DNA from: Ischnura elegans
Lineage: Eukaryota; Arthropoda; Insecta; Odonata; Coenagrionidae
DNA: 64,000 nt
Direction of reading: 5' to 3'
NCBI RefSeq assembly: GCF_921293095.1
Contig: NC_060257.1
Span: 58,316,968-58,380,967, forward strand
Shown here: positions 1 through 11,105 of the stretch, in pieces
Position numbering within the stretch: position 1 is the stretch's first letter
How the letters are laid out: every line of letters begins with the position of its first letter
Position numbers and translations under genes: made by a program
The notes under the pieces: generated by a model
What the model was told of the DNA's origin: nothing
Seen by the model: the letters and a program-made list of their open reading frames with translations, nothing else
Database searches by the model: none

Positions 1-549
1 ACCAGATTATGGAAACAACCACTATTACTCAGGCAAAACACTTAATTCACTGAAAAATTTTTAATAGTAATAATATTTTCATTCCTCAGCTGGTCAGGTG
101 ATGTAGTAATCATCAAGGAAACTACAGCATGTAACACGTACATAACTATCGGCCGATACTTGATAATGGTTTCGGAATAGGTCCATCCCTATTTTATATG
201 CAGTTCCATGATAAAGCAAGCAAGAATTATGAATTATGACTTTTCATCCCATCTGTACCATTATGGCAGTGGCTATAATCCCATTATTATTATTAGTTAC
301 AGCTTTTACCAATAGCTTCCAAGATACACCGCTCTGTGTAGTTGAGGGAATTAGACCTATCACATATGAAGATCATGTTTATCCTGGCAAGGATTTGTGT
401 ATGTAACATTAAATTTCATTATTTGTGAAGCTTGTAGAAACTTATACACGGTGATGGCTGCAGGTAAGTGGGCACTCCTTTAGCATCTGTGAGGTAGCTC
501 GGTGGAACTTAGGCGAAATAGTGTCCAAAGAAGTAGCTGACTACTGAAG
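1..549. other. No recognisable feature
   Basis: AT-rich sequence with stop codons in all frames. I see no repeat, RNA or coding match here. Confidence 0.5.
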
Positions 550-552
550 AAT

Positions 553-1175
553 AAGGTAGTTTCCTTCATCAAAGAAAACAAAAGGCATTAATTGCGATTC
601 TTTACCCAACATTAGTGTACTCATAATATACAAATTATGTATTTGGTTTTAGAAATTCCAGTTTAGACAAATGTTAATGGTCAATTTTAACCTCATTTGA
701 AAAAGGCCACATTGGCGCCCATGCGATGCCACTCCACGTGACGTCACAGGGACCTAGATGCAATACGAGTAGTCAGGAGTTTTACATCGCCTGAGATTAC
801 CAATGCATGCATGAGGCACAGAGCTCAGGGAAACATCTCTTAATAACCATCTATTAAAATTGCCTTCGGTTGGAAAGTTTCCTTCGCTTGATAGGGTATT
901 AATAATCCTTATTTAAGCCAAGCGCTACCTGCTAGCAGCCTGCATCATAGCCTCGTACCAAGGTGGCCTCACACAGTGGCAGCCGGAACCAGAATGACGT
1001 CACACGGGCTTTTCCCAGCATTCATACTTAGCCGTCGCATTTTTGCGCACTTGAAAATTTTCATTTAATCGCGAAAAATAGATATCGTCATTTAAAAATC
1101 TAAAAGCATGAAATACATACTCCAGAAGCAATAATTAATCTTTCGATTTAGGCAATAAAAATAGGAAACCACCCT
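553..1175 (+). mobile_element. ISL2EU-like MITE, copy 1
   Basis: This is a non-autonomous DNA element of about 623 bp, one of six full copies in the window (others start at 9,247, 14,155, 39,466, 42,782 and 50,489). The terminal inverted repeats read AAGGTAGTTTCC at the left and GGAAACCACCCT at the right. It is flanked by AAT and ATT, like every other copy, which fits insertion into AATT with an AT duplication. It codes for nothing. Internally it carries two full TGACGTCA palindromes (739-746 and 995-1002). The left end has one change (AAGG for AGGG), so it looks older than copies 3 and 6. Confidence 0.8.
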
Positions 1176-1178
1176 ATT

Positions 1179-2185
1179 GACTTAGGAATCATGCCTCCTG
1201 GATTAGAGTTGAAATATTATAATATAGACTATAGTCAGACCTTCAGAAACTGTCATTATTTGTGTGTTTGCATTGTTCTCACAAGTTTCTTTACCTCCAA
1301 ATTGGATTGAACTCTGAGAATGATATGACATTATTCATGCATGGATGATGTCATATCTTTCTGTTCATGTTCTACAAAGCTCCAATTGGGTGATCTAAAC
1401 AGTTTTTGGGGTAGGCAAATGAGGAGAAATTTGTCTGTATATATCCTGTATCATCCAAAAAGGACTTATCAGGAGAAGTTATTTACATTAGCTCCCTTGA
1501 TAAAGTAAGAAATGGAACTCAAGTCAGAGTAATCAAGCTTATTTACCTTAAGCTTCCCTTTATACTTGGCGTATGCTAAATACAAAAGCTTGTCGACAGA
1601 TAGATATCTATACTTGTATTTCATTAGTGTATGAGCACACTTAATTGCTTCCAGTGTATGGCCATCCTAACAGGGCCACAGCCACGGGGGGTGGGCATGT
1701 CGGGTGGTACTTGATCTTGACTGCATTCCACCCCCTCTAAGTAACGTTTACTTATTGCCTGACCTAACCCGTCTCCTCCTCCCCCCGGACAATAATACCG
1801 GCTTAGGCCTGGAGCTTAAGAGAATTTATTGCTTCTATTTTGCACATATATCATTTATTAACTTATGAAATACCGAATGAAAATATAATCCAATTATGGC
1901 ATCCCAAACAGTTCTTTCAATGAAAACCCTATGGTTCAATAGCTTAAAAAGTTTACAGATATGCTTCACACCCAGAGGAGAATACAATCCCAAGCCCAGA
2001 CATTCCTGTGGCTTTATGATTTTTGGGGTGCTGGATGCATGGATCATACGGGAACCGAAGCAGCTTTGCCCGAGGCCCACTCCTTAGGCCATCTTAGTGG
2101 GATGAGAAAAACTTCTATTGGCTTTTTTGTTTCACTGACAGATGAGCCAATTTTCTTTCGATTCTTGGTCCAAGGGGCCTATTTC
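1179..2185. other. No recognisable feature
   Basis: Ordinary non-coding sequence with a short G/C-rich patch near 1,680-1,800. The short open frames here have no codon structure or motif that I can recognise. Confidence 0.5.
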
Positions 2186-2350
2186 AAACGGCTCACCGCA
2201 TGCGGTGAGACTCCGCCTGCGGTGTCATACCGCCCGCAGGCGCGTCCACCGCCCCCGAGCGATTACGAGTGGCCGCCGGTCGGTGTCACACCACGGCTTA
2301 TGGATCGGTATGATACCACGGCCAGCTACCCCGGTGGTGAGATACCGACC
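2186..2350. repeat. GC-rich cluster of palindromes
   Basis: A GC-rich island in AT-rich DNA. It starts with a perfect 18-bp palindrome (2,192-2,209, half-site CTCACCGCA). It continues with a hairpin whose 9-bp arms CGCCTGCGG and CCGCAGGCG lie at 2,214-2,222 and 2,234-2,242. Shorter GGTGTCACACC-type and GGTATGATACC-type inverted repeats follow. No protein or RNA family is recognised. It may be the core of an unrecognised repeat. Confidence 0.55.
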
Positions 2351-3745
2351 CAAGTGTCACTATATCTTAAGGCCTAATAATATATTCAATTCCCAACGAC
2401 TATTTTCTATTCCTGTGGTATCTTTACAATTTTGAAGAAGTTTTCATAACTTTCCTTTGTAAGTGCGAAGTGTGATCGACTATCGACCGCCGCAGCCACG
2501 GAAGTGAGAAGCCAGACATGAAAATTTCACTTCTGCCAAGCAACTATCAGCACCTCCTCCATGGTGGTTACTTCCATGTGTAAAAAATAGAATTTATATT
2601 ACTCCTAATTGTAATATTCGTGATATTACAACATATTCATGGTGTAAACTGTGCAAAACCAGCTTAAGATTCCCGATACCTATCGATGCGATCGAGTTAA
2701 AATCGATTGTGTCAAAGTATTCAACATTCGACATTAGCAATTGATTCAAAGTTCTTAACGAAAGATTATTTCGTAACTGACAATGAGCTTGAATCTAGGT
2801 GTAGTGTGGTGTTGTTTATTGGTGGTAAGATTCGTCTAAAACCTATTGTTTGTTGGCCTTGAAGAAAAATATTGTATCTTGGTAAAATTACTGCATTCCT
2901 CAATCAAATTCCCGTGAGCAACGTTTAACGAAGCAGTTTTGCGAGGAGCAGCCGATTCAAGGTTGGTATGCTGTGTCTATTTTAGTGTAAATTGTTGTTG
3001 TTGGAGTGTTTATGAGTAAGAGCCAAGTATATCAAACTCTGAGAATAATTTGAAAGTCAACATGTAGTGTTATGTTTATGTATATAATGTGAGATTTTTG
3101 GCAGTTAGATCAATACAGTATTTTTCTTGCGGAAATCAAGTCCTCTTGAAATCACGTTTTTCTTGAAATTCATTGGTGACTATGACACAATTTTCTATGT
3201 TTTCACTTAAATTAGCGGGCATTTTCACGTATTGTTGATTTCCTCTTTTCCTTGGGGGAAACTTTGATGCTGTTGAATTGTGAAATGCCTCTATCTAACT
3301 TATCTTGTAGTATGGGTTGATGAAGTAACATTAACAGTTTCTCTGGTCGCTGAAGTTTTTGACGTTTTATCAAGCTTTTGGCAATACGTTTCCTGTTAGT
3401 TGAGCCTATGTATTATGTATCAATTACTCCAATTTGTTTGTGGAATAAAACCTTTTCGTGGTATCACAACCAGGAGATGTTGTATTACTTCAGTTTTGAA
3501 ATTGGAGTGATGGCAAGAGCTATTGGGGTTATACCCTCTGCCTCTGGAATAATCCCAGGGAAATGAGGCTCAATATAAAAGAAATTTATTTATAAAAGTC
3601 AAACCGAAAAGATTTATCCCAGGAAATAAAAACAGTGTAAAATGATAGCTTGTGAAGGTGTTGTTCCACCACTAATCAATGACTTATTTACTTTGCTTAC
3701 CCCGGAACATTTGGTGTTAAGCATGCTATCAGGGAATGTTGAATA
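2351..3745. other. No recognisable feature
   Basis: AT-rich non-coding sequence. No element termini, RNA genes or protein similarity were seen. Confidence 0.45.
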
Positions 3746-3753
3746 CTTACAGG

Positions 3754-4020
3754 CAGTGGTGTAACTTTGGGGGGGGGGGATGAAGGGTTAGTTCCTCGGA
3801 GAAATAAAAAAAAAATTAAAATATTGTCAAGTTTTGACATAAAATAACTGCATCTGCTTAAAGCCAATGAACCATTTATGAACACCATGGCGGTAAGTCA
3901 TTTGAATCTTTGAGATGAGTCATTTTTCAAACTTTTCATGATCCCCCCCAAATTTGCCTGGGGGGTGCCCTCCCAAGCCCCTGCATCCCCCCTCAATGCA
4001 TATTCCTAGTTAAGCCATTG
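3754..4020 (+). mobile_element. hAT-like MITE with TSD CTTACAGG
   Basis: A 267-bp element beginning CAGTGGTGTAACTTT and ending CTAGTTAAGCCATTG, which are imperfect inverted repeats. Exact 8-bp direct repeats CTTACAGG flank it at 3,746-3,753 and 4,021-4,028. An 8-bp TSD with CAG-starting ends is the usual signature of hAT-derived MITEs. A run of G lies just inside the left end and C-rich runs lie towards the right end. It has no coding capacity. Confidence 0.8.
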
Positions 4021-4028
4021 CTTACAGG

Positions 4029-4399
4029 TATAGAAAACTAATTATGTTTACGTCTGGATTCAAAAGTTTTGTGACTGTTGCCAGTCACTTAATCTTAGGG
4101 ATTGAGGAGGTTGTGCAGTGGTGAGGTTTATATATTGGGGAATGTAGGGAAGTGTTGGAAGTAATAGCTTTTTTGATTGGGTTCGAAGCAGTATCTCATG
4201 TGTGGCTGATTTAGACAGCAGTCCTTAATGAAGTTTAGTTTGCATTTTCTTATTTCAAGCTTTGCAAATCAGCCGTGGCCATATGTTTTTCACCTTTGTG
4301 AATATCTAAGCATGTTAAAATTTAAAAGTATGCCCAAAGAATTCTTATTTATTTTATTTATCCATTCCTGTACCACCAAAATCAGCTCCATTGGTCTTT
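4029..4399. other. No recognisable feature
   Basis: Non-coding AT-rich sequence between a hAT-like MITE and a SINE. Nothing was identified. Confidence 0.4.
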
Positions 4400-4612
4400 T
4401 ACACAAGGATTTTTAACTTGACAATGGAACGAGCACGAACATCTATGCCCTGGGTCGAAGCATAATACCCGGGTGGGTCTTGAACCTGCGACCTCTTGTG
4501 TGGAAGGCAAGAACCTTACCCTGCCGTCACTGAGGCTGTTGATCTTGAGCTCCTTTCTCCCGTTGCCCCCTCTGATCTCGACCAGCGATCTTGATCCACA
4601 GTAGCTGACCCT
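4400..4612 (-). mobile_element. tRNA-derived SINE, family C
   Basis: Read on the minus strand this holds a tRNA-like head with a B-box-like GGTTCAAGACC, preceded by CTCAGTGACGGCAGGG and a 5' stretch rich in GAGATCAGAGG. A second diverged copy lies at 7,135-7,262 in the same orientation and shares both blocks. I infer a Pol III SINE. The ends are not precisely defined and I see no TSD. Confidence 0.6.
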
Positions 4613-4645
4613 AAAGGTTTCCAAAGTTGAATCGGTTATCTTCGA

Positions 4646-4955
4646 CATGAGCGTAGCTAGGAATTAAGGCTAGGGGGGTTTTAGGCACGACTGATACTGG
4701 GGGTTGGGGAACATGGAGTACCTGCCAGGGTAAGCAGGAGGTGTGGGGGCCCTCCCCTAGAAATCTTTTTAAGATAAATGGTTCAAAATTGTGAATTTTA
4801 TGGCTTTCTAAGGGATATTTTATCAATCATTGCACTATTCTGTAAGTAATATTAATCCAATTAAGTAAAATGCATTGGGCTTAAAAGTTTCTCTGAGCTC
4901 TGGGGGGCGGAGGGGGGGGGTTCATCCCCTAAAACCCTCCCTCGCTGTTCCACTG
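4646..4955 (+). mobile_element. hAT-like MITE family 2, copy 1
   Basis: A 310-bp member of a three-copy family (also 31,259-31,551 and 45,656-45,958). The copies share the start GTAGCTAGGAATTAAGG, an internal ATATTAATCCAATTA block and an end resembling CTCGCTGCGCCACTG. Flanks are ATCTTCGA (4,638-4,645) and ATCTTTGA (4,956-4,963), an 8-bp TSD with one change. G-runs lie inside both termini. Confidence 0.8.
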
Positions 4956-5149
4956 ATCTTTGAGACGGGAGAGAGGGAGTGGCTTTAGGGTGAAGGTGCA
5001 TAGGGCAATGAGAGTTTTAGAAAGTAGGATGCCTCAGGAAATGAGAGACTTTTGGAGGGAGGTGACCAAGGAAGGGAAGGGGATGGGAATTTGTAATATT
5101 GTAAATTTGATGTGAAGGATTGCAGGCTGCCTGGCTCAAACTCCTTACA

Positions 5150-5165
5150 ACACACACACACACAC
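5150..5165. repeat. (AC)n microsatellite
   Basis: Eight uninterrupted AC dinucleotides. It lies about 35 bp before the pogo-like element. Confidence 0.9.
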
Positions 5166-5201
5166 CTGCATATGCAAATAGAGGTGGCTTGAAGGTTAAT
5201 A

Positions 5202-6565
5202 CAGTAGACTCTCGTTAATACGAACAACGTTATTACGAATTTCTCGTTTTAACGAAGCAAATCGTTGGTCCCTACGAAAAGGCCTATCCAAGCTATAGGG
5301 AAAGAAACGTTATTACGAAATTTTCGTTTTTACGAAATTATGAACCTCAGTCCCGGTCCCGGCGGTTACAAAATCAACGTTATTACGAAGTTCCAAACAC
5401 AAGCAATGGCATTTAGATATATATTCACTACGCTAAGTTATTATAATCACGTCACGTTTAAGTTCTCCTCGTGTACTGTAACCAAGAGAGTCATTTATGG
5501 TTCTTTCTTCACCCTACGCGCAACGTTATACAATAAGCTTCATTCCTGGGGAATCATGGTGACAGACTTATTACAGCTCGTAAATTTAATGTACAGTTAG
5601 TTCTCTTCCTACGCAAATTTGATTTACGAACTTTCAAAGATGCCAACATTAAAAAAATTCAAATTCCGAATTTGGTGCCTTTTGATTTGGCTGTTGCTGC
5701 GCGGTGCGGCGTAGAGGAAATCGTACTCTGGGCATAATCTGAACAAAGTATCATTGAATCCGGAGTGAAGTTAGGAGTTGTTCAGCGTTTCACCCGTTGT
5801 TCCTTGCCGCGGAGAGTGATTTTTTTCGGCTCCGGCTACATTGCTCGCCCGCTTGATCAGTTCGTCACCATCGTGAGTTAGCACACAATTGTTATGATGT
5901 GTTGCATTCTGCAGGATAACCTTACTCCTCGATGCCTTGCATACAGTCCGGCCATCGAGAGTTGTCCGATGACGGCACAATAGGAGGTGCGGATAACCCT
6001 GCGCCAGTACGGTTTGCAGCCAATCGCTGTCCCCCAAACGCACCTCACACCATTGGCTAGTCATACAACATTGTCGAATGCATAAAGAGCAGCGAAATAA
6101 GCCTGATTCACTATAACATGCCCTTTCTTCAAATCCCCAAAACAAGTGATTCTTCCACTGGGTCCTTCACGCTCGTCGTCCTTTCCGTTTCCTTTCTTCA
6201 CGAAGCCCTTTATAGGCGTTTCACTTTCTTACCTGACTACGCTGCCCCAGCTAGACTATTCTGCCTGTCATCGGACAACTCTCGGCGGCCAGACCGTAGG
6301 TTTATCAACTTAGGGACAAGGTCTTGGAACGCATCTCGTTCGTAAATCGAGGTACTGTACTCGGGAGGATATCAACCCTCGATTACGTCATGCCGCATGC
6401 CGAAACAAACGAATTTTCCTGTTTATATATATTTCCGCGAATTTTAATCGCGTTTATCACATACGGTTTTTTTCGACAATTCTTAAAAGAAACGTTCATA
6501 CGAGCTTCGTTATTACGAACCTCCGGTTTTTCGGTTCCGTGAACTTCGTAATAACGAGTCTACTG
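5202..6565. mobile_element. pogo/Tigger-like non-autonomous element
   Basis: A 1,364-bp element with ends CAGTAGACTCTCGTTAATAC and, inverted, CAGTAGACTCGTTATTACG. TA dinucleotides flank it at 5,200-5,201 and 6,566-6,567, as expected for Tc1/mariner-pogo insertion. The motif CGTTATTACGAA recurs close to both ends (about 5,228, 5,310, 5,382 and 6,510), which may be binding-site repeats. Open frames inside are short and show no helix-turn-helix or DDE motif, so this is a deletion derivative or a MITE. Confidence 0.7.
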
Positions 6566-6591
6566 TATGTATATTCATGTTGAAAGGACAC

Positions 6592-6759
6592 AAATGGTAA
6601 TTTCCACACTTTTTAATTCCAAAACTGAGCAACGAACCATGGTTTCAACACATTTTGTCATTTTCAAGGATTGCTCTTTTACCTTGAAAATGATGCAATG
6701 GGTTGAAACTTGGGTCGGTGGTTGAGTTAAGGAATTAAAAAGTGTGGGAATTACCATTT
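6592..6759. repeat. Short foldback (hairpin) element
   Basis: A 168-bp sequence that is nearly self-complementary. The outer arms (from AAATGGTAATTTCCACAC and its inverse) match with one change over about 29 bp, and the inner arms with TTTCAACCCATT / TTTTCAAGG also pair. The loop is about 10-15 bp. No coding content. It starts 26 bp after the pogo-like element. Confidence 0.7.
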
Positions 6760-6823
6760 ATGTTCTTTCATCATGGATACATCGAACTTCCACCAAATCA
6801 AGCCATAAACAATTGTATACCTA

Positions 6824-7122
6824 GTTCAAAGTATACCGGGACTAGCCGCGGTGGTAACTTTTACGGGAGTCACCTGCAATGCACAATCGTGCGAAAGATC
6901 CACAGAGAAATAAATCATTCGCCTTGACCGGGATTCGAACCCGGATCCCCCGATTTCCGGATTCAGAGGTTCATATCTTGTCCGGTAGTGTCCGAATATA
7001 TCCACAGGGAAGAATGACGCCTCGGTAGCTTAACTGGCTAAAGCACTCGACCGGAAATCGGGGGATCCGGGTTCGAATCCCGGTCAAGGCGAATGATTTT
7101 TTCTCTGTGGATCTTTCGCACG
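6824..7122. mobile_element. Composite tRNA-like inverted element, copy I
   Basis: A 299-bp insertion flanked by an exact 12-bp direct repeat ATTGTATACCTA (6,812-6,823 and 7,123-7,134). The left half is a minus-strand 3' half of a tRNA-like module with its tail (6,884-6,960). The right half is a complete plus-strand tRNA-like module with the same tail (7,018-7,126). The two 77/76-bp arms differ by about one indel, so the RNA could form a long hairpin. The long TSD suggests insertion of the whole composite by LINE-type target-primed reverse transcription. Diverged copies occur at 8,232-8,590 and 13,455-13,835. Confidence 0.75.
7018..7091 (+). repeat. tRNA-Ser(GGA)-like module of the composite
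   Basis: It folds as a cloverleaf. The acceptor CGCCTCG pairs with CAAGGCG except at one position. There is an AGC D-stem and an anticodon stem CTCGA/TCGGG with loop CCGGAAA. The T-arm is perfect (CCGGG-TTCGAAT-CCCGG). The anticodon position reads GGA, but U33 is replaced by C and the long serine variable arm is absent. It is therefore a SINE-type head rather than a working tRNA. Confidence 0.65.
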
Positions 7123-7134
7123 ATTGTATACCTA

Positions 7135-7262
7135 ATGTTTCGGATGTGAACCTCTAGTTTGGAAGGCAAGAACTTTACCCTGCCGTCACTGAGGCTAGTG
7201 GTCTTGAGTTACTTTCTTCTGTTGCCCCCTCTGATCTCTCTAGATCGAGGCCACATCGGATT
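7135..7262 (-). mobile_element. tRNA-derived SINE, family C fragment
   Basis: Minus-strand match to the SINE at 4,400-4,612. It shares the CTCAGTGACGGCAGGG block and the upstream GAGATCAGAGGGGGC block. The B-box region is degraded. Confidence 0.5.
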
Positions 7263-7838
7263 CCCAGGGTCATGGGGTTTTATCTTTGTAATGTGTACAT
7301 CTTAGGATCTCCCTAAGATGTACATATTATGCATGAAGTACATAAATTAGATAAATCCCTAAGATTAAGGTACTGGCAACAATCACCTAACTTTTGGATC
7401 CACACCTATACTAGTACACAATTAATTTTCTCTACCTGAGTATAAATTCTCTGATAGCATGTTTAACCCTTAGTGGCCAAATCTCTTCCAGACCATATTG
7501 TGGCCTCATTGGGTAACTCATTGCCACATGCGGAGAAAACCTAGTGGTTCAAAACATACAGTTATAGTGGGAGTGTTTTGAAGTTTATCTGATTTAAAAT
7601 TTCCTGAAGATGGAGAGGATTTTTTGTCAAGTTTTTTTGATTTTTCACAGGACCAAGCCACCATGTGTGTCTACCAACATCAACTTAGTGGAAGAATGAG
7701 AAGTGGGAGTATAGCTGTCCTGAGACCTGTGAGTAAATATTTTCTTTTCTTATACTTTTTGGGGTTTTATCAAATCTGTAAAGCCAGAAGATTTTTGAGG
7801 GAGGGGGTAATGAATTTCATAGAGGGGATTTGCAAGGG
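7263..7838. other. No recognisable feature
   Basis: AT-rich non-coding sequence. No repeat copy or coding similarity was seen. Confidence 0.4.
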
Positions 7839-7846
7839 GGTACACC

Positions 7847-8145
7847 CACGGGCAGATTTATAGGGGGGGGGGTCATGACCCCCCAAATTTTATCAAAATT
7901 TCTTTATTTATTAGTTTAATAGATTTTGTATCCTTGTAAAGGAGTTAAGGGAGTATATATACAATTGCATCGCTACAAGTCTCAAAGGTGAGAGAAGTTT
8001 GAGTTGCATTTATTTCAGAGCGTAGCACTCCCTACTGTAAAAACACTTAAAAAAAACTCTTTCACTTAAAATAAAAATCTATTCTATACTCCCTGGGCCC
8101 AGTTCATGCCCACCCCCCCCAAATTTGATGCTGAAACCGCACCTG
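7847..8145 (+). mobile_element. Probable hAT-like MITE
   Basis: About 299 bp with G-runs inside the left end and C-runs inside the right end, like the other hAT-like MITEs here. Possible 8-bp TSDs GGTACACC (7,839-7,846) and GACACACC (8,146-8,153) match at six positions. The terminal repeats are poorly conserved, so the boundaries are tentative. Confidence 0.4.
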
Positions 8146-8231
8146 GACACACCTTAGACTCTACCTGCCAAACATTTTGGGGGGTTTGAACCCCTTAACT
8201 CCCTCACCCCAGCTCGCTAAAGGCCTGGTTA

Positions 8232-8590
8232 CAATAATTTAAGTATACCGGGCCTAGCCACGGTGATAACTTTACGGAGTCACCTGCAATGCACAAATTG
8301 TGTGAAAATCCACAGAGAAATAAATCATTCCTCTTGACCAGGATTTGACCCAGTTGCGGAATTCTTGACCAGATATGTTCCCCGGCTATGGTACTGTGCG
8401 CATGATTTGTACTGCTTTTTGCATCATAGGCTCAGCATTCCATACCACCTTGTCTGGTTTAGTCCTCAAATTCTCACATACGAGAATCACGCCTTGGTAG
8501 CGTAATTAGCTAAAGCACTCGACTGGAAATCAAAAGATCAGGGTTCGAATCATGGTGAACGCAAATGATTTTTTCGTTGTGGATTTTTTG
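8232..8590. mobile_element. Composite tRNA-like inverted element, copy II
   Basis: A diverged copy of the composite at 6,824-7,122. It has a minus-strand tail (GTATACCGGGCCTAGCC, then CACCTGCAATGCAC), a minus-strand T-arm remnant, a spacer, and a plus-strand tRNA-like module (8,485-8,565) with its tail. The spacer just upstream of the plus module also resembles that of copy I, so the head-to-head layout was copied as a unit. Confidence 0.55.
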
Positions 8591-8794
8591 AGTCTGGTTA
8601 CACGATTCATCAATGCTTATGAGTTAATGTCTAAAAGTATGAACACGTGAATGAACATGAAAATACACCGTGTAACCACCCAACTTGTGCGAGCCCATGA
8701 ACAGAAAATAGAATCATACAAGTTCCGTGTCCACCAATCATTCATGTAATCAGACATTAACTCGTGCATGTTCATTTATCATGTAACCAAGCCT
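8591..8794. mobile_element. PIF/Harbinger-like MITE (ACACG-type termini)
   Basis: A 204-bp element with ends AGTCTGGTTACACGAT and, inverted, AGGCTTGGTTACATGAT. Extended inverted similarity includes GAGTTAATGTCT. TAA follows the right end (8,795-8,797), but the left flank is TTG, so the TSD has decayed on that side. The left end abuts composite copy II. Confidence 0.55.
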
Positions 8795-8797
8795 TAA

Positions 8798-9243
8798 CAC
8801 CTAATAGTCTGCATGGTAATTTATGATCAGGTATGATCCCAAATTGAGATCAAGAAATAAAGTGATGTAAATCTTGCTCAAGTTGTCCGATCAGGTGAAT
8901 CAGATTTTAGAACATAACTGATGAGATTTTAGATCACTCCCTGTGTAGGGTCAGCAATTTTCCCGATTTAAGTTTTGATCAGTTCTAAATTATTTTGACT
9001 AGATTTTGCTTTAGGTTAATAAGAAATTTACTTGTGAATATACTCCACATCAGGCATATTGCCACAAAAATACTCTTTATGGAAGGCTTTGCCACCCTTG
9101 TAACCCACCAAAATGTTGACTTGAACCAGAGGTTTAAAAGATGGTTGGAAATGTCACTGTAGCTGTCGTAGTGAGACTATGTTGAAGTTCATTACATACT
9201 TGCAAGTACACTGTCATTCCTGAAACCAATTCCAAATTATGGA
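8798..9243. other. No recognisable feature
   Basis: AT-rich, no element or coding signal seen. Confidence 0.4.
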
Positions 9244-9246
9244 AAT

Positions 9247-9915
9247 AGGGAGGTTTCCTTTTTTTTTAATGCCTAAAATCGAAAGATTATTTTTACTCCT
9301 GGAGTACACATTTCACGCTTTTAGATTTTTAAATGACAATATCTATTTTTTTGCGATTTAATGAAAAATGAAAATTTTTCGAGTGCATGAAACCATGCCG
9401 AGTAAGTATGAATGCTGGGAAAAGCCCGTGTGACATCTGGCTGCAGCTGTGTGAGGCCACCTGGGTGCGAGGTTATGAACGCCGCTATGATGCAGGCTGC
9501 TTGCTGCCGAGCATGGCGGTAGCGTAGAGTACCCTGCTAGCAGGTAGTGCCTGGCTTACATAAGGATTATTAATACCCTATCAAACGAAGGAAACTTTCC
9601 GACAACAGGCAGTTTTAACAAGTGATTATCAACTGATTTTTTCCTGAGCTCTGTGCCTCATGCATGCATTGGGAACCTCAGATGATGTAAAACTCCTATC
9701 TACTCTTGTAGAATCTAGGTCCCTGTGACGTCACATTGAGTGGCATCGCATGGGCGCCAATCTGGCCTTTTTCAAATGAGGATAAAATTGACCATTGCCA
9801 TTCGTCTAAACCGGTATTTCTAAAACCAAATAATTTGCATATTATGAATATAATAATGGTGGGTAACGAATCGCAATCAATGCCTTTCGTTTTCTTTGAT
9901 GAAGGAAACTACCCT
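9247..9915 (-). mobile_element. ISL2EU-like MITE, copy 2
   Basis: A 669-bp minus-orientation copy of the AATT-targeting family. The ends are AGGGAGGTTTCC and GGAAACTACCCT, flanked by AAT and ATT. It keeps a full TGACGTCA at about 9,727. The longest open frame (9,736-9,966) reads through conserved non-coding MITE sequence and is not a gene. Confidence 0.8.
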
Positions 9916-9918
9916 ATT

Positions 9919-10499
9919 GTAAACACGTTAATGATCGCCACATTTAGTTCTCAAAATTCCCATTGAGTCCCTCTGTATCTCCTTCAGCAGTGTTTTCTCT
10001 TTGCTTACCAGGCCTAGCTCTTCCTCGTTCCTTTTGGTCTCTGTACATTCTTTGTCACTAATTAACAAGTCAAATTAATAATCAATATTAATTATTTTAA
10101 TGCTTTAAATAGTTTATTTGAATAATTTCTATGCAGAGTGTAGTGATTCTATTATAAATATTCTTATGATTTATATTTTTAAATATCCTCTGAGTTGCAT
10201 TCTGGGTACACTCGTAGTCCATACCCAAGAATTACAGAATCTTTGTTGCAATAAACATTTATTGTCATGGGAGCAATTCTACCAGACCCGGAATTTAACA
10301 TAGGAGCATTGCCTTTTGGGACCCTGTGGAGACCACTATGCTATTCAGATACCTTCATTCCTGTGCCATTTTTGACGTGGTTCTATCGTTGGTTAGATTC
10401 CCAGTCCAGGAACTTTTTACCTTGTGGTATTCAATGTGGATTCATCCACCATTAATGCTGTGGGGTTGAAAAATACAGAAATGCATTACATTTAACTTG
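9919..10499. other. No recognisable feature
   Basis: AT-rich unique-looking sequence between a MITE and a minisatellite. Nothing identified. Confidence 0.4.
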
Positions 10500-11105
10500 A
10501 ATGGTTTCTTCTTGGGTTTCCAACCGGGTTAGGATCGGATATATGTCCCTTACCCGGTTGGGAACCCGAGAAGAATTCATCCTTGAGTATTTCTCCTAAT
10601 AATTAATTCTTCTCGGGTTTTCAACCGGGTTAGGGTTGTAATTAAGTCCATAGCCCGGTTGGAAACTCGAGAGGCATTCATACTTGGGTATATCTAATAA
10701 GAATAATTTCTTCTCAGGTTGTTAACCGGGTTATGGTTGGAAGGTCCGTATCCCGGTTGGAAACCCGAGAAAATTTTATTCTTGAGTTTATCTCTTAAGA
10801 ATGAATTTTTCTCGGGTTAACGGCCGGGTCAGGGTTGTAAATAGGTTCCTAATCCGGTCGGAAACCCAAAAAGAATTCATTCTTGGGTATATCTATTCTG
10901 AATCATTTCTTCACGGGTTGATAACCGGGTTAGGGTTGGAAACAGGTTCCTAACCCGGTTGAAAACTCGAGAAGAATTCATTTTTGGGTTTCTCTCTTTA
11001 GAATGAATTCTTCTCGGGTTTCCAACCGGATTAGGGTTGGAAACCAGTCCCTAGCTCGGCTGGAAACGAGTGCGTAACTCTATTGGAAACCAAGAGAAGA
11101 ATTCA
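10500..11105. repeat. Minisatellite of palindromic ~100-bp units
   Basis: About six diverged units with a period near 98-103 bp, starting near 10,508, 10,605, 10,708, 10,803, 10,903 and 11,005. Each unit holds TTCTCGGGTTTCCAACCGGG and, about 30 bp later, its inverse ending CCCGAGAAG, so each unit can fold as a hairpin of about 25 bp. An AT-rich linker with TTCATTCTTGGG follows each hairpin. Confidence 0.85.
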
